A stretch of 64,000 nucleotides of DNA from Macrostomum hystrix (Eukaryota > Platyhelminthes > Macrostomidae), in the NCBI GenBank assembly GCA_950097015.1, contig CATNEN010000001.1, positions 11,678,001-11,742,000 on the forward strand, in the 5' to 3' direction. The position numbers and the translations under genes are program-made. Shown one piece after another: positions 23,786 through 33,760 of this stretch (positions within the stretch are counted from its first letter, which is position 1; each line of letters starts with the position of its first letter). The notes below the pieces were generated by a model. It saw only the letters and a list, made by a program, of their open reading frames with translations. It did no database searches and was not told the DNA's origin.

Positions 23786-25027
23786 TTAACTTCGGAGAAT
23801 CAGTGCCGGAATTGGCTGTCCAACAGACAGTTTTGAGTTCGCCGAGTCAAGCATTTTTCTGAGGTGATCTCGCAGATGAAAGGTTGATTCTCGACAGAAT
23901 CGTTGATCAAAATCGCAGAGCACGTCTCTGAGGTCATAGAGCAGTCTGGCGCACAGCAGGTAGACTGTTCCAAGCTTGCCTCCTTTGAGCAGCTCAACGA
24001 ATTCCTTCTTCCGATTGCAATTGAAACTGCTCAGTGTTTTCAGCAGCTTTGCTCCGGGTTCTTCTGCAGCAGTTGACACAGACGGGTAGTCGCTAATCTG
24101 ATCCGATTGGAGCACAACCTTGCACAGCGGCTGGCCGTCACAGAATGGGCAGTCGCAGTCGTGCAGCAGAACCGTGGCCTCGTTTTGTCCGGCTAGAAAG
24201 CTCGACAATGTCCTGTTGGTCTTCTGGCCCTTGAAGCGGACAGTCTTTACTGACACCTTTCGAACGGTTTTGCCTCGCTTGTCTTTGATGGCAAAGTCGT
24301 ACTTTTGCTCTATGCTAACCACTGTATGATCAGTGTACTGCTCCCAGAGGCAGACGCAGACAAGAGCGTGAAGCTCTTCGATCAGGGAGCGAATGGCCTT
24401 TCTATCGTTTTTTTCGCTAATTGCGTACAGATCTGCTAGGCTTGGGATTTCCGCGCCTATGGACGGAGCCAAGTGGAAAGACTTGCTCGCCTCCGTTGTT
24501 AGCAGGTACATTATCGGAGCTAGACAGGAATCTTCTGAATAGAACGCTGGTATCTCTGCAAAGGCGTGCAGGTGTTTCCACAATGATCCAGATGCTTCTT
24601 GGCTATGGCTGTCTGGCGGGGCGAGCTTCCATAGCACCGGCTTGCCGCAGCTGTCTGACCTGATTTTTGTCACCTCGACGAGACTATTGAATATTTCGTA
24701 AAACTGCTCGTGAAGGCTGGCTAGGTCGGCATACAATGTGACGTCACCGTTCCGGGTGGATGATTTTTCGCAGCAAGTCAGCAGCACTAGGCGGGCCAGC
24801 TTCTGAACAAAGCCCGGCCTCTTCTTCAGCTCTTCAATGTTGTCGACGGCTTGCAGCTCCGCCAGCAATACTTCCTGGAGTTTGTGGACAAGCTCTCGAG
24901 ACTGCGTCACCGACCTTGGTCCCTCTGGTTTGTTTGGTGTCTTTGTTTCTTTCTGGAAGTCCTTCATTAATTTATCGAGCTCTTGGAGCGCGGTGCGGAT
25001 CTTGTGTGTGCTCACCGCTATGGACAT
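23786..25027 (-). CDS. Single-exon protein of unknown function, 413 residues
   Basis: An uninterrupted frame starts at the ATG complementary to 25025-25027. I do not recognise the family. The sequence looks mostly alpha-helical, soluble and free of signal peptide or membrane segments. The N-terminal 40 residues are a charged helix with KELDK-like spacing. Residues about 290-305 hold a Cys cluster, HDCDCPFCDGQPLC, a possible small zinc site. It starts 468 bp from the oppositely oriented ankyrin gene, so a shared promoter is likely. The even base composition and length argue for a real gene. No repeats or transposon domain are visible. Confidence 0.8.
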   Translation of the reverse strand: MSIAVSTHKIRTALQELDKLMKDFQKETKTPNKPEGPRSVTQSRELVHKLQEVLLAELQAVDNIEELKKRPGFVQKLARLVLLTCCEKSSTRNGDVTLYADLASLHEQFYEIFNSLVEVTKIRSDSCGKPVLWKLAPPDSHSQEASGSLWKHLHAFAEIPAFYSEDSCLAPIMYLLTTEASKSFHLAPSIGAEIPSLADLYAISEKNDRKAIRSLIEELHALVCVCLWEQYTDHTVVSIEQKYDFAIKDKRGKTVRKVSVKTVRFKGQKTNRTLSSFLAGQNEATVLLHDCDCPFCDGQPLCKVVLQSDQISDYPSVSTAAEEPGAKLLKTLSSFNCNRKKEFVELLKGGKLGTVYLLCARLLYDLRDVLCDFDQRFCRESTFHLRDHLRKMLDSANSKLSVGQPIPALILRS

Positions 25028-25495
25028 TCTCGGGCTAGTCGGTTGTGAGAATTTTACCTGCTCATCCTAGCTCGGTTAGAGTTTTTACGGTCGTTTTCAG
25101 AGCCGAAAAAGCGAACAATTGACGCTTGAAAAGATGCGACAAAATTTTCCAACCCTAAATAGCAGTGTTGAGTCGCAAGTTCTCCTGCTTTTAGCAGAGT
25201 GCAAAGGTAGTTTATATTGCTCAAATTGAGCACACCTTTATTCATTCGCAAAGTAAGTCTACACAGAATTAGCATCAGCGAGATATTAAAGGAATCAAAA
25301 AAGCTAAGCAGAAAGCAGTATTTGCTAGCATCGTGAAGCCTAAATTTAGCTCGTAGTTATTCGAGAACGCTTGAGACCTTGTGACTAATGTTTTCGTCTC
25401 AATTTGGCGAGTATATTAGACTGCAGTCTTTTGAGTAGGCTAAAACTTTCTCGGTAGCTCTTTTGAGCAATCATCGCCTTCGAAGCAATTTAAAA
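25028..25495. promoter_or_regulatory. Divergent (bidirectional) promoter region between orphan and ankyrin genes
   Basis: The start codons at 25027 (-) and 25496 (+) are about 470 bp apart with no tandem repeat or SINE between them, unlike nearly every other non-coding stretch in the window. No individual element is assigned. Confidence 0.35.
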
Positions 25496-28400
25496 ATGGA
25501 GGTGAGCTCACTGTAATCCTTAGTGACGCAACACTTTGTTATGCCACGCAAATTTTATCGCTCATGTTGAGAATCCCACTGAAATACTCAAATGCAGCGC
25601 TCCCTGGAGCTTCTCGTTGAAAACGCCTGCGACTACGAAGACATTGGTGAGCTTCAGGACGCACTTGAATACGACGGTGGCCAGACGGTCGCCAAAATGG
25701 AACTAACCGACTTTCTTAGAAGCTACTGGTTTGCATGGAAGGCTGAAAATATGCTCATTTGCAGCTTGCTGCTAAAGTAAGCACTGATAATAATATTAGT
25801 AATAATTGCAGGAGGGCTGCGGGCAATGGCACATCATTTGGTGACACTAGACCTGTACCCAGCGAGGAGGCAATTCTGCCCATTTCGCTGACTCCTGAGC
25901 ACACACGCACACAGATAGCGTACTCAGGCACACACTCACACAAGTACATCTGCCCTGACTTTCTCATCGTCAGACAGTGTACACTGTCACTGAGCCTTGG
26001 TGGTTGGCCCCTCAACGTCTGTGCCCCAATTAAATGTGGCCTCGCCGCGGAATCGAGCTCAGGGACCTCGATGCGAGAGGCAAACGCGATAACCTCTCTG
26101 CCGCTCACATCTCGCCTTGTTTATTTCTGATCACTAGTAGGCAGTATCAAACCATCTGAAAGTAATTGTGAATCAAAACCTACTTTCAGATACAAGTTTC
26201 AACTTTACGATGACGATATCAAGGTGGGTTGGCTTATAACTTTCTGCGATTTCATTGCTCATTACTTGAACTTTGGATTCTCAGTGTAGATCTTGCTTCG
26301 ATTCCCTATGAATATCTTGCTTCGATTCTCAGTGTATTTCTAGCTTCGATTCCCTGTGCATTTCTAGCTTCGATTCCCTGTGCATTTTTAGCTTCGATTC
26401 CCGTTGTATTTCTAGCTTCGATTCCCTGTGCATTTCTAGCTTCGATTCCCGTTGTATTTCTAGCTTCGATTCCCTGTGCATTTCTAGCTTCGATTCCCGA
26501 TGTATTTCTAGCTTCGATTCCCTGTGCATTTCTAGCTTCGATTCCCGTTGTATTTCTAGCTTCGATTCCCTGTGCATTTCTAGCTTCGATTCCCGTTGTA
26601 TTTCTAGCTTCGATTCCCTGTGCATTTCTAGCTTCGATTCCCTGTGCATTTCTAGCTTCGATTCTCTGTGCATTTCTAGCTTCGATTCCCTGTGCATTTC
26701 TAGCTTCGATTCCCGTTGTATTTCTAGCTTCGATTCCCTGTGCATTTCTAGCTTCGATTCCCGTTGTATTTCTAGCTTCGATTCCCTGTGCATTTCTAGC
26801 TTCGATTCCCGTTGTATTTCTAGCTTCGATTCCCGTTGCACTTATAGCTTCGATTCCCCGCGCATATCCAAATTTAATAGTGTTGTTGGTCCTGCTTTGA
26901 TAATTAGGCTCATGTCTAACGCATTGTTACAGTTAACAGATAATACTTTCCTTTGTCCACATCCAGTACGCAGTCGAGCTAGCCAATCTTGCAAGTCGGG
27001 GCGACACGGAAGGACTTGAGAAGGCTCTGGATGAGCAGTCGCGGTGCAGCGTTGTCGTTGGCCAATTAAAAGACTGGGAGGGCCGCACAGCTTTAATGTG
27101 GGCCGCGGTCGGCTGCTGGAAACCAACTGAGCGGCATCTTGACTGCGCCAAGCTTCTGCTGGGCCGCGGCTTCGCTACGGACGCCGCCGACTTTCAAGGC
27201 AACACGGCGCTGCATCTGGCCGCTGAGGCGGGCAACCTGCCAGTCATCCAGCTGCTGCTGACTGCCGGCGCCGATCCTTTGGCACAGAACCTGCTTGGCG
27301 ACACCCCGTTGGCCATCGCCGAAGAGCACGATAGACTGGAGGCGGTAGCGATGCTGCGAGCTGCTCTTGGCGGGTAGGTTGCTGACTGTTAGGCAGGTAG
27401 ATAGCTGACAGTTAGGCAGGTAGATAGCTGACAGTTAGGCAGGTAGATAGCTGACAGTTGGGCAGGTAGATAGCTGACAGTTGAGCAGGTAGATACCTGA
27501 CAGTTAGGCAGGTAGATAGCTGACAGTTGAGCAGGTAGATACCTGACAGTTAGGCAGTTAGATAGCTGACAGTTAGGCAGGTAGATAGCTGACAGTTAGG
27601 CAGTTAGATAGCTGACAGTTAGGCAGGTAGATAGCTGACAGTTAGGCAGGTAGATAGCTGACAGTTGGGCAGGTAGATAGCTGACAGTTGAGCAGGTAGA
27701 TACCTGACAGTTAGGCAGGTAGATAGCTGACAGTTGAGCAGGTAGATACCTGACAGTTAGGCAGTTAGATAGCTGACAGTTAGGCAGGTAGATAGCTGAC
27801 AGTTAGGCAGTTAGATAGCTGACAGTTAGGCAGGTAGATAGCTGACAGTTAGGCAGGTAGATAGCTGACAGTTGGGCAGGTAGATAGCTGACAGTTAGGC
27901 AGGTAGATAGCTGACAGTTAGGCAGGTAGATAGCTGACAGTTGAGCAGGTAGATAGCTGACAGTTGGGCAGGTAGATAGCTGACAGTTGGGCAGGTAGAT
28001 AGCTGACAGTTAGGCAGTTAGATAGCTGACAGTTGGGCAGGTAGATAGCTGACAGTTGAGCAGGTAGATAGCTGACAGTTAGGCAGGTAGATAGCTGACA
28101 GTTGGGCAGGTAGATAGCTGACAGTTGGGCAGGTAGATAGCTGACAGTTAGGCAGGTAGATAGCTGACAGTTAGGCAGGTAGATAGCTGACAGTTGAGCA
28201 GGTAGATAGCTGACAGTTGGGCAGGTAGATAGCTGACAGTTGGGCAGGTAGATAGCTGACAGTTAGGCAGTTAGATAGCTGACAGTTGAGCAGGTAGATA
28301 GCTGACAGTTGGGCAGGTAGATAGCTGACAGTTGGGCAGGTAGATAGCTGACAGTTAGGCAGTTAGATAGCTGACAGTTGGGCAGGTAGATAGCTGACAG

Positions 28401-31400
28401 TTGGGCAGGTAGATAGCTGACAGTTAGGCAGTTAGATAGCTGACAGTTAGGCAGGTAGATAGCTGACAGTTGAGCAGGTAGATAGCTGACAGTTAGGCAG
28501 GTAGATAGCTGACAGTTGGGCAGGTAGATAGCTGACAGTTGGGCAGGTAGATAGCTGACAGTTAGGCAGGTAGATAGCTGACAGTTAGGCAGGTAGATAG
28601 CTGACAGTTGAGCAGGTAGATAGCTGACAGTTGGGCAGGTAGATAGCTGACAGTTGGGCAGGTAGATAGCTGACAGTTAGGCAGTTAGATAGCTGACAGT
28701 TGGGCAGGTAGATAGCTGACAGTTGAGCAGGTAGATAGCTGACAGTTAGGCAGGTAGATAGCTGACAGTTGGGCAGGTAGATAGCTGACAGTTGGGCAGG
28801 TAGATAGCTGACAGTTAGGCAGGTAGATAGCTGACAGTTAGGCAGGTAGATAGCTGACAGTTGAGCAGGTAGATAGCTGACAGTTGGGCAGGTAGATAGC
28901 TGACAGTTGGGCAGGTAGATAGCTGACAGTTAGGCAGTTAGATAGCTGACAGTTGGGCAGGTAGATAGCTGACAGTTGAGCAGGTAGATAGCTGACAGTT
29001 AGGCAGGTAGATAGCTGACAGTTGGGCAGGTAGATAGCTGACAGTTAGGCAGGTAGATAGCTGACAGTTAGGCAGGTAGATAGCTGACAGTTGGGCAGGT
29101 AGATAGCTGACAGTTAGGCAGGTAGATAGCTGACAGTTAGGCAGGTAGATAGCTGACAGTTAGGCAGGTAGATAGCTGACAGTTGGGCAGGTAGATAGCT
29201 GACAGTTGGGCAGGTAGATAGCTGACAGTTGGGCAGGTAGATAGCTGACAGTTAGGCAGTTAGATAGCTGACAGTTAGGCAGGTAGATAGCTGACAGTTG
29301 AGCAGGTAGATAGCTGACAGTTAGGCAGGTAGATAGCTGACAGTTGGGCAGGTAGATAGCTGACAGTTAGGCAGGTAGATAGCTGACAGTTAGGCAGGTA
29401 GATAGCTGACAGTTAGGCAGGTAGATAGCTGACATTGCAGCTGGAACATTCCGAATTCACTTTCAGTGATGCAGCTGTCACCGCTGATTCGCAGTCTCGC
29501 AGCACAGATGAGGATCAAGATGATCCAGAATTTGTCACACCAAATCTGGACAGCGAGCTAGTGCAGTCCAGTCTTGAGTCCTGCTATCAGTATGAGGTGA
29601 CAATTGAGCCAGAAAAAATTAAGGTAAGATATTTATTGTTCCATTAACAGTAGAAAGGTATTCCCCCAAGGGAAAGACTACGGGACAGCCTACTTCACGA
29701 CAGCTCCCAAACCGAATGACCGACTTTAAGCAGAAGCAGAAAAATTTTGCCTACATTGGAGGCTTTTGTTGTCTTTCTACTGTTATTACACAAGCGATAA
29801 ATAAGAATGCCTAAACAATTCTATCTTTCCAGCGGATCACTCAGCTAGTTTCAGCTGTCACCCATGGTCAACTAGAATTTGTAAAACGTGTCGAAACGGA
29901 AGCCTTGGTAACACTGCGCCTCAGCAAGTACGTCACGGTGCTTCACCTGGCTGCTGACACCAGATCCAAAGCTGCGACCTATGCGGCTTGCATTGCCCAG
30001 CTGCTGGAGGCTGGCGCCGATACGAAGGCAAAGAACGCAGACGGTGACACGGCTGCACACATTGCGGCTAGGCGGGACAATGTCTCCATGCTTGGTGTGC
30101 TGCCATTTGAAGACAAGTTCCTGACGAACAATGCCGGACTGACACCGCTGATGGAGGCAGTTCAGTTGCAGAGATGGGCCAGCTTCAAGCACCTGCTGCA
30201 CCTGTTCAGGCAGGCCAGATACTGCCAGGAGAAGCAGCGGTATCTGGGCGTGAAGGACAAGTCGGGCATGACTGCGCTAGACCTAGCCAAGGAAACTGGA
30301 GACCCGGACATGATCGAGGTCTTGGAAACGTAAGCAGTTATTGAGTACTTTCAGAAACTTGAGTACTTGAGTACTTGAGTACTTTCAGAAACTTGAGTAC
30401 TTGAGTACTTGAGTACTTTCAGAAACTTGAGTACCTGAGTACTTAAGTACTTGAGTACTTTCATGATTTTTTTATGATAGCAAGGAAACTTGTTACATTT
30501 TTAGAGAGCTACGACTACAGGTTTCAAACAGCTTTCCCTGCGTCATCGGCCTAACAATGGAGGTTGGCTAATTTTTATTTCTTAACTTGCTAGCGGTTGG
30601 TTGTAGCCTTGTGGTTAGAGAGACGAACTAAAGACTTTAAGGTCGGGGGTTCGATTCCGGAATTTACTAGAATAATATGTGTCCTTTAACTAGACACTTA
30701 AATGGGTCTTAATGACACTTAAATGTTAAATGGGTACCAGCATCAGTCAAGGTAGTTAAGTGTGGGTGTGGCGTCTCCCCAGTCCATGGACTGAACAGCT
30801 GTACGCAACCTTCAGATGCGCCGCGCAATAGCTGCCCTATTGGTACTTTCAGAAACTTGAATACTTGAGTACTTGAGTATTTGAGTACTTGTCAAGTACT
30901 TGAGTACTTAAGTACTTTCATCTGGCCCTATTGGCGCGGGTGTAATCAATTAATGTTATTTTTTACGAGCGTGTTGTTATTAATTTTCAAAGACTTTCTC
31001 ATCGTGAGGCAGTGTACACTGTTACTGTGCCTTGGGACGTTGGGGGAAATGAGGATTCGAACTCACGGACCTTGGTGCGAGGTTTGGAGTCTTCCACTCA
31101 CTGCCGCGCTGTCCCTAAAAATGGATTTTCAGCAAGAGAAGCTGCGGGACTCATTGATGACTCTGGTTGAGAGCGGCGACGCAGAAAAACGTCTACGGCA
31201 GCTGGTGAAGCGGGTCGACAGCGACCTACCCGACGCTTGGGGTCGAACCATCCTCATGCGGGCTTCTTGGAGCAGGCGATGCCACATTGCGACACTTCAG
31301 CAACTGGCGGATGTCTGCGATCCGACCTGCGCTGACAGTTTCGGATCTGGCTGCATCCACTGGGCAGCTCGCTACGACAACGAGGCGGCCGTGAAGCTTC

Positions 31401-33499
31401 TAGTTGATGCCGGAGCTTGGGTGGATGCTGTTGATCAGGCAGGTAGAACCGCCCTGATGTGCGCCGCCGAGAATGACCGACTGAGCGCTGCGGAGGCGCT
31501 GCTCAACGTTGGAGCCAACATGCGACTCAGAGACTCGGAAGGTCGATCAGCAGAACAATGGGCTTTGATGAAGCAGTACTCGGACATTGCGACTCGACTA
31601 AATCAACTGTGCTCAGCTAAACAGCAGTGAGCTTCTGCATGCTTTAGCTGCTTTTAATATTGGGATTTTCAAGCTGTGATGTTTTTGCCGATACTATTTT
31701 GAAACCCATTTTCAGAGGCCACGAAGCTTCTGTCTCGGCGCCAAAGTACACAATGTTCACCTCTTTGACGAACTGTACGGTCAATAGTTTCGAAACTATT
31801 GCCGACCCGAAAGCGGACGTCTTCAGAAGGTAATTGCTACTGAAGGATGTCTGCGTGGTGCAGGGATAGTTGAATAAAGTTAGACAAACAACTCCTTGTC
31901 TCACACCGTACAGATCGGACTATGTTCGTCAGTCCAGGATTCGTATGCGGCAGCGAATGAGGTGCACCAGAAATCAGCTTTCGGACGCTAAAGACGAGAG
32001 GTAACTGGTTCGATTCCTGATTTAAATAATCAACTAAGATTCGGGTGAGTGGCACAGCGGTCTAACGCGTTTGCCTCTCGCGCCAAGGCCCGTGAGCTCG
32101 ATTCCGCGGCGGGGCCACATTCATTTGGGGCGTTGTCGCGGAGAGAAGGCTTGGGGGCTTGTCGTGCAATTTATACGCCCTTGAGCCCTTGATTGCTGCG
32201 GTTCTACTGTTCGCTCTAGCACAGGGGTCGGCAAACTTATTAGCTAGCGGGCCAAATAGAGAACCTAAAAGACGACAGCAGGCCGCATTGACTGTAAAAA
32301 TATGAGACAATGTAGAGATGAGAAACGGGAGAGATGAGACGGAAGAGATGAGACACGGGAGAGATGAGACACTGAAGAGATGAGACAGGGGTGAGATGAG
32401 ACAGGGGAGAGATGAGACAGGGGAGAGATGAGACAGGGGAGAGATGAGACAGGGGAGAGTTGAGACAGGGGAGAGATGAGACAGGGGAGAGATGAGACAG
32501 GGGAGAGATGAGACAGGGGAGAGTTGAGACAGGGGAGAGATGAGACAGGGGTGAGATGAGACAGGGAAGAGACGAGACAGGGGTGAGATGAGACAGGGGA
32601 GAGATGAGACAGGGGAGAGATGAGACACTGAAGAGATGAGACGGGAGAGATGAGACACGGGAGAGGTGAGACACGGGAGAGTTGAGACAGGGGAGAGATG
32701 AGACAGGGGAGAGATGAGACAGGGAAGAGACGAGACACTGAAGAGATGAGACACGAGAGAGATGAGACACGGGAGAGATGAGACAGGGGAGCGATGAGAC
32801 AGGGGAGAGATGAGACACAGGAGAGATGAGACAGGGGAGAGATGATACACGGTAGAGATGAGACACGGGAGAGAAAGGACACTTGGGGACAGGGGAGAGA
32901 TGAGACAGGATACTGTAGGTGTCGGAGTGGGCAACGGGCCGGATTTGGGAGCTTCGAGGGCCGCATCTGGCCCGCGGGCCGGAGTTTGCCGACCCCTGGT
33001 CTAGCACATATGAAACCGATTAGGTGAGCTGAAGCAAATGGTAATTACGGGACGAAGTATTTCTTTAGGAGTCCAAAACTCGAAAAACAACTAATTCAAA
33101 TTAGTCCGAATAAAATAATAAAATTTCAGCGGAATCTATTTAGTGGGACTGCATCCGACTGAAGACGACATCGATGAGTGAGTCGACTGTGCTCAGCTGA
33201 TACTATTATATTAGTTTCAATTGGCTCTGATATGTATAGCTCAATGTGCTCATCGAAAATCAAATTGCAGAGACGTCGAGGAACCAAAAACAAGAGCTGA
33301 TAGCGAGTATTCTGATAAAGGTAGTCCATATTTTCTTCACTTCCACCCAGCGCTAACAGTAGAAAAACCACTGCAGTGTTTCAAGTACCAACATTTCTTT
33401 TCGAATATATTAATTAAACGCCATGAAAGTCCGAAACACAGACAAATACTTTCCGTTATATTTGATGAAACACATAACATCGCATTGTCAAGATACTAA
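25496..33499 (+). CDS. Ankyrin-repeat protein, multi-exon, three ankyrin blocks
   Basis: A phase-consistent model uses exons 25496-25501 (or an ATG at 25592), 25598-25776, 26190-26223, 26967-27344, 29441-29623, 29833-30329, 30505-30562, 31133-31626, 31716-31829, 31914-32000, 33130-33177 and 33271-33499, giving about 768 residues. Three blocks hold ankyrin repeats: GRTALMWAA and GNTALHLAA (exon 4), TVLHLAAD, GDTAAHIAA and GLTPLMEAV (exon 6), and GRTALMCAA (exon 8). Ankyrin repeats bind proteins; the partner is unknown. Weak points are the exon 4 donor (27344 is needed for phase, while 27373 looks stronger), the donor at 30562 (GTTGGC), and the last exon, which runs into a MITE. It may instead be two genes: one stopping at 30571, another starting at ATG 31121. 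Confidence 0.6.
25803..26115 (-). mobile_element. SINE-A, minus orientation
   Basis: In an ankyrin-gene intron. It reads from the tail (GGAGGGCTGCGGGCAATGGC) to the tRNA-like head (GAGGCAAACGCG ... CTCTGCCGCTCAC), as in the copy at 20343. Confidence 0.8.
26285..26860. repeat. 24-bp tandem repeat in intron 3 of the ankyrin gene
   Basis: About 23 units share the core TTCTAGCTTCGATTCCC. Two alternating variants (CTGTGCAT and GTTGTAT types) give a 48-bp superperiod in places. The 24-bp period keeps frames open on both strands as octapeptide repeats (FLASIPCA / LEMHRESK). Confidence 0.95.
27375..29435. repeat. 23-bp tandem repeat in intron 4 of the ankyrin gene, with a splice-like core
   Basis: Around 90 copies of a 23-bp unit (core GGCAGGTAGATAGCTGACAG) run from the end of the exon to 5 bp before the acceptor at 29440. 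Each unit contains CAG|GTAGAT. The first unit, at the exon edge, is GGCGGGTAGGTTGCTGACTG, a diverged version of the same unit. Confidence 0.97.
29647..29783. mobile_element. 137-bp MITE with perfect inverted termini and TA target duplication
   Basis: Termini ACAGTAGAAAG and CTTTCTACTGT are exact inverted copies, flanked by TA at 29645-29646 and 29784-29785. The interior holds GACAGCTCCCAAACCGAATG, also seen near 22110 and 56530 in reverse. It is inserted in an ankyrin-gene intron. Confidence 0.75.
30332..30925. repeat. GAGTACTT short tandem repeat, split by an exon and a SINE
   Basis: Runs of TTGAGTACTTGAGTACT with AGTACTTTCAGAAACTTGAG occur at 30332-30460 and again at 30842-30925. Between them lie the ankyrin exon at 30505 and a SINE-B (30597-30840). 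Confidence 0.8.
30597..30840 (+). mobile_element. SINE-B, plus orientation, degenerate
   Basis: Head GGTTGTAGCCTTGTGGTTAG, B box GGGGGTTCGATTCC and body CCAGTCCATGGACTGAACAG match the copy at 22895. The tail is replaced by the GAGTACTT repeat. Confidence 0.7.
30985..31110 (-). mobile_element. SINE-A remnant, decayed
   Basis: Contains GACTTTCTCATCGTGAGGCAGTGTACACTG and GGACCTTGGTGCGAG in minus-family order, with several deletions. It lies just upstream of the ankyrin exon at 31133. Confidence 0.55.
32042..32213 (+). mobile_element. SINE-A 5' part, plus orientation
   Basis: Head GGTGAGTGGCAC and GTTTGCCTCTCGC, then ATTCATTTGGGGCG and the CGCGGAGAGAAGGC block. It is cut off at about 32213, where an hAT-type element begins. 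Confidence 0.7.
32222..32998. mobile_element. Nonautonomous hAT-type transposon carrying an internal minisatellite
   Basis: The left end CAGGGGTCGGCAAACT and right end AGTTTGCCGACCCCTG are perfect 16-bp inverted copies. The flanking 8-mers CTCTAGCA (32214-32221) and GTCTAGCA (32999-33006) match at 7 of 8 bases, the target-site length of hAT elements. Subterminal sequence is GC-rich (GGCCCGCGGGCCGG). No transposase is encoded. The middle (32285-32910) is a 16-bp tandem repeat. Inserted in an ankyrin-gene intron. Confidence 0.85.
32285..32910. repeat. 16-bp minisatellite inside the hAT-type element
   Basis: About 38 units resemble GATGAGACAGGGGAGA, with variants ACACGGGAGA and ACACTGAAGA. The minus strand translates as Ser-Pro-Leu-Ser repeats in three frames; these are not genes. 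The same repeat class recurs at 44240-44985. Confidence 0.95.
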
Positions 33500-33663
33500 A
33501 CGATTTATAGAACAGGCATTATTATCTGGCTCACACAATTTCACCGTCTGCTATTACCTGCCTACCTGACTGAACCAATATAGTATTATCATTGCGTTTA
33601 ATAGGGAGAAATGTTAGTTCATCGTGGGTATTTGAAATGCCCCCGTGGTTTTTCGGCTGTTAA
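33353..33663. mobile_element. 311-bp MITE of the TA-flanked family
   Basis: Left end CTAACAGTAGAAAAACCAC and right end GTGGTTTTTCGGCTGTTAA are inverted repeats with two or three mismatches. Near the right end it carries TATTTGAAATGCCCCCGTGG, as at 22130. It overlaps the last ankyrin open frame, which reads through it to 33499. Confidence 0.65.
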
Positions 33664-33760
33664 AGTCATTCTTTTGCACTGATCTAACTTGCTTTAATAT
33701 TAAAATCTGGAAATCCATTTGACCCTCCGATGCCCAGGCTCCGAGTGCTCAAGCACGGAC

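Noticed and set aside
32062..33007. Three overlapping minus-strand frames of about 230-290 residues rich in Ser-Pro-Leu
   Set aside because: All three come from the 16-bp minisatellite inside the hAT-type element. Similar frames at 44124-45034 have the same origin.
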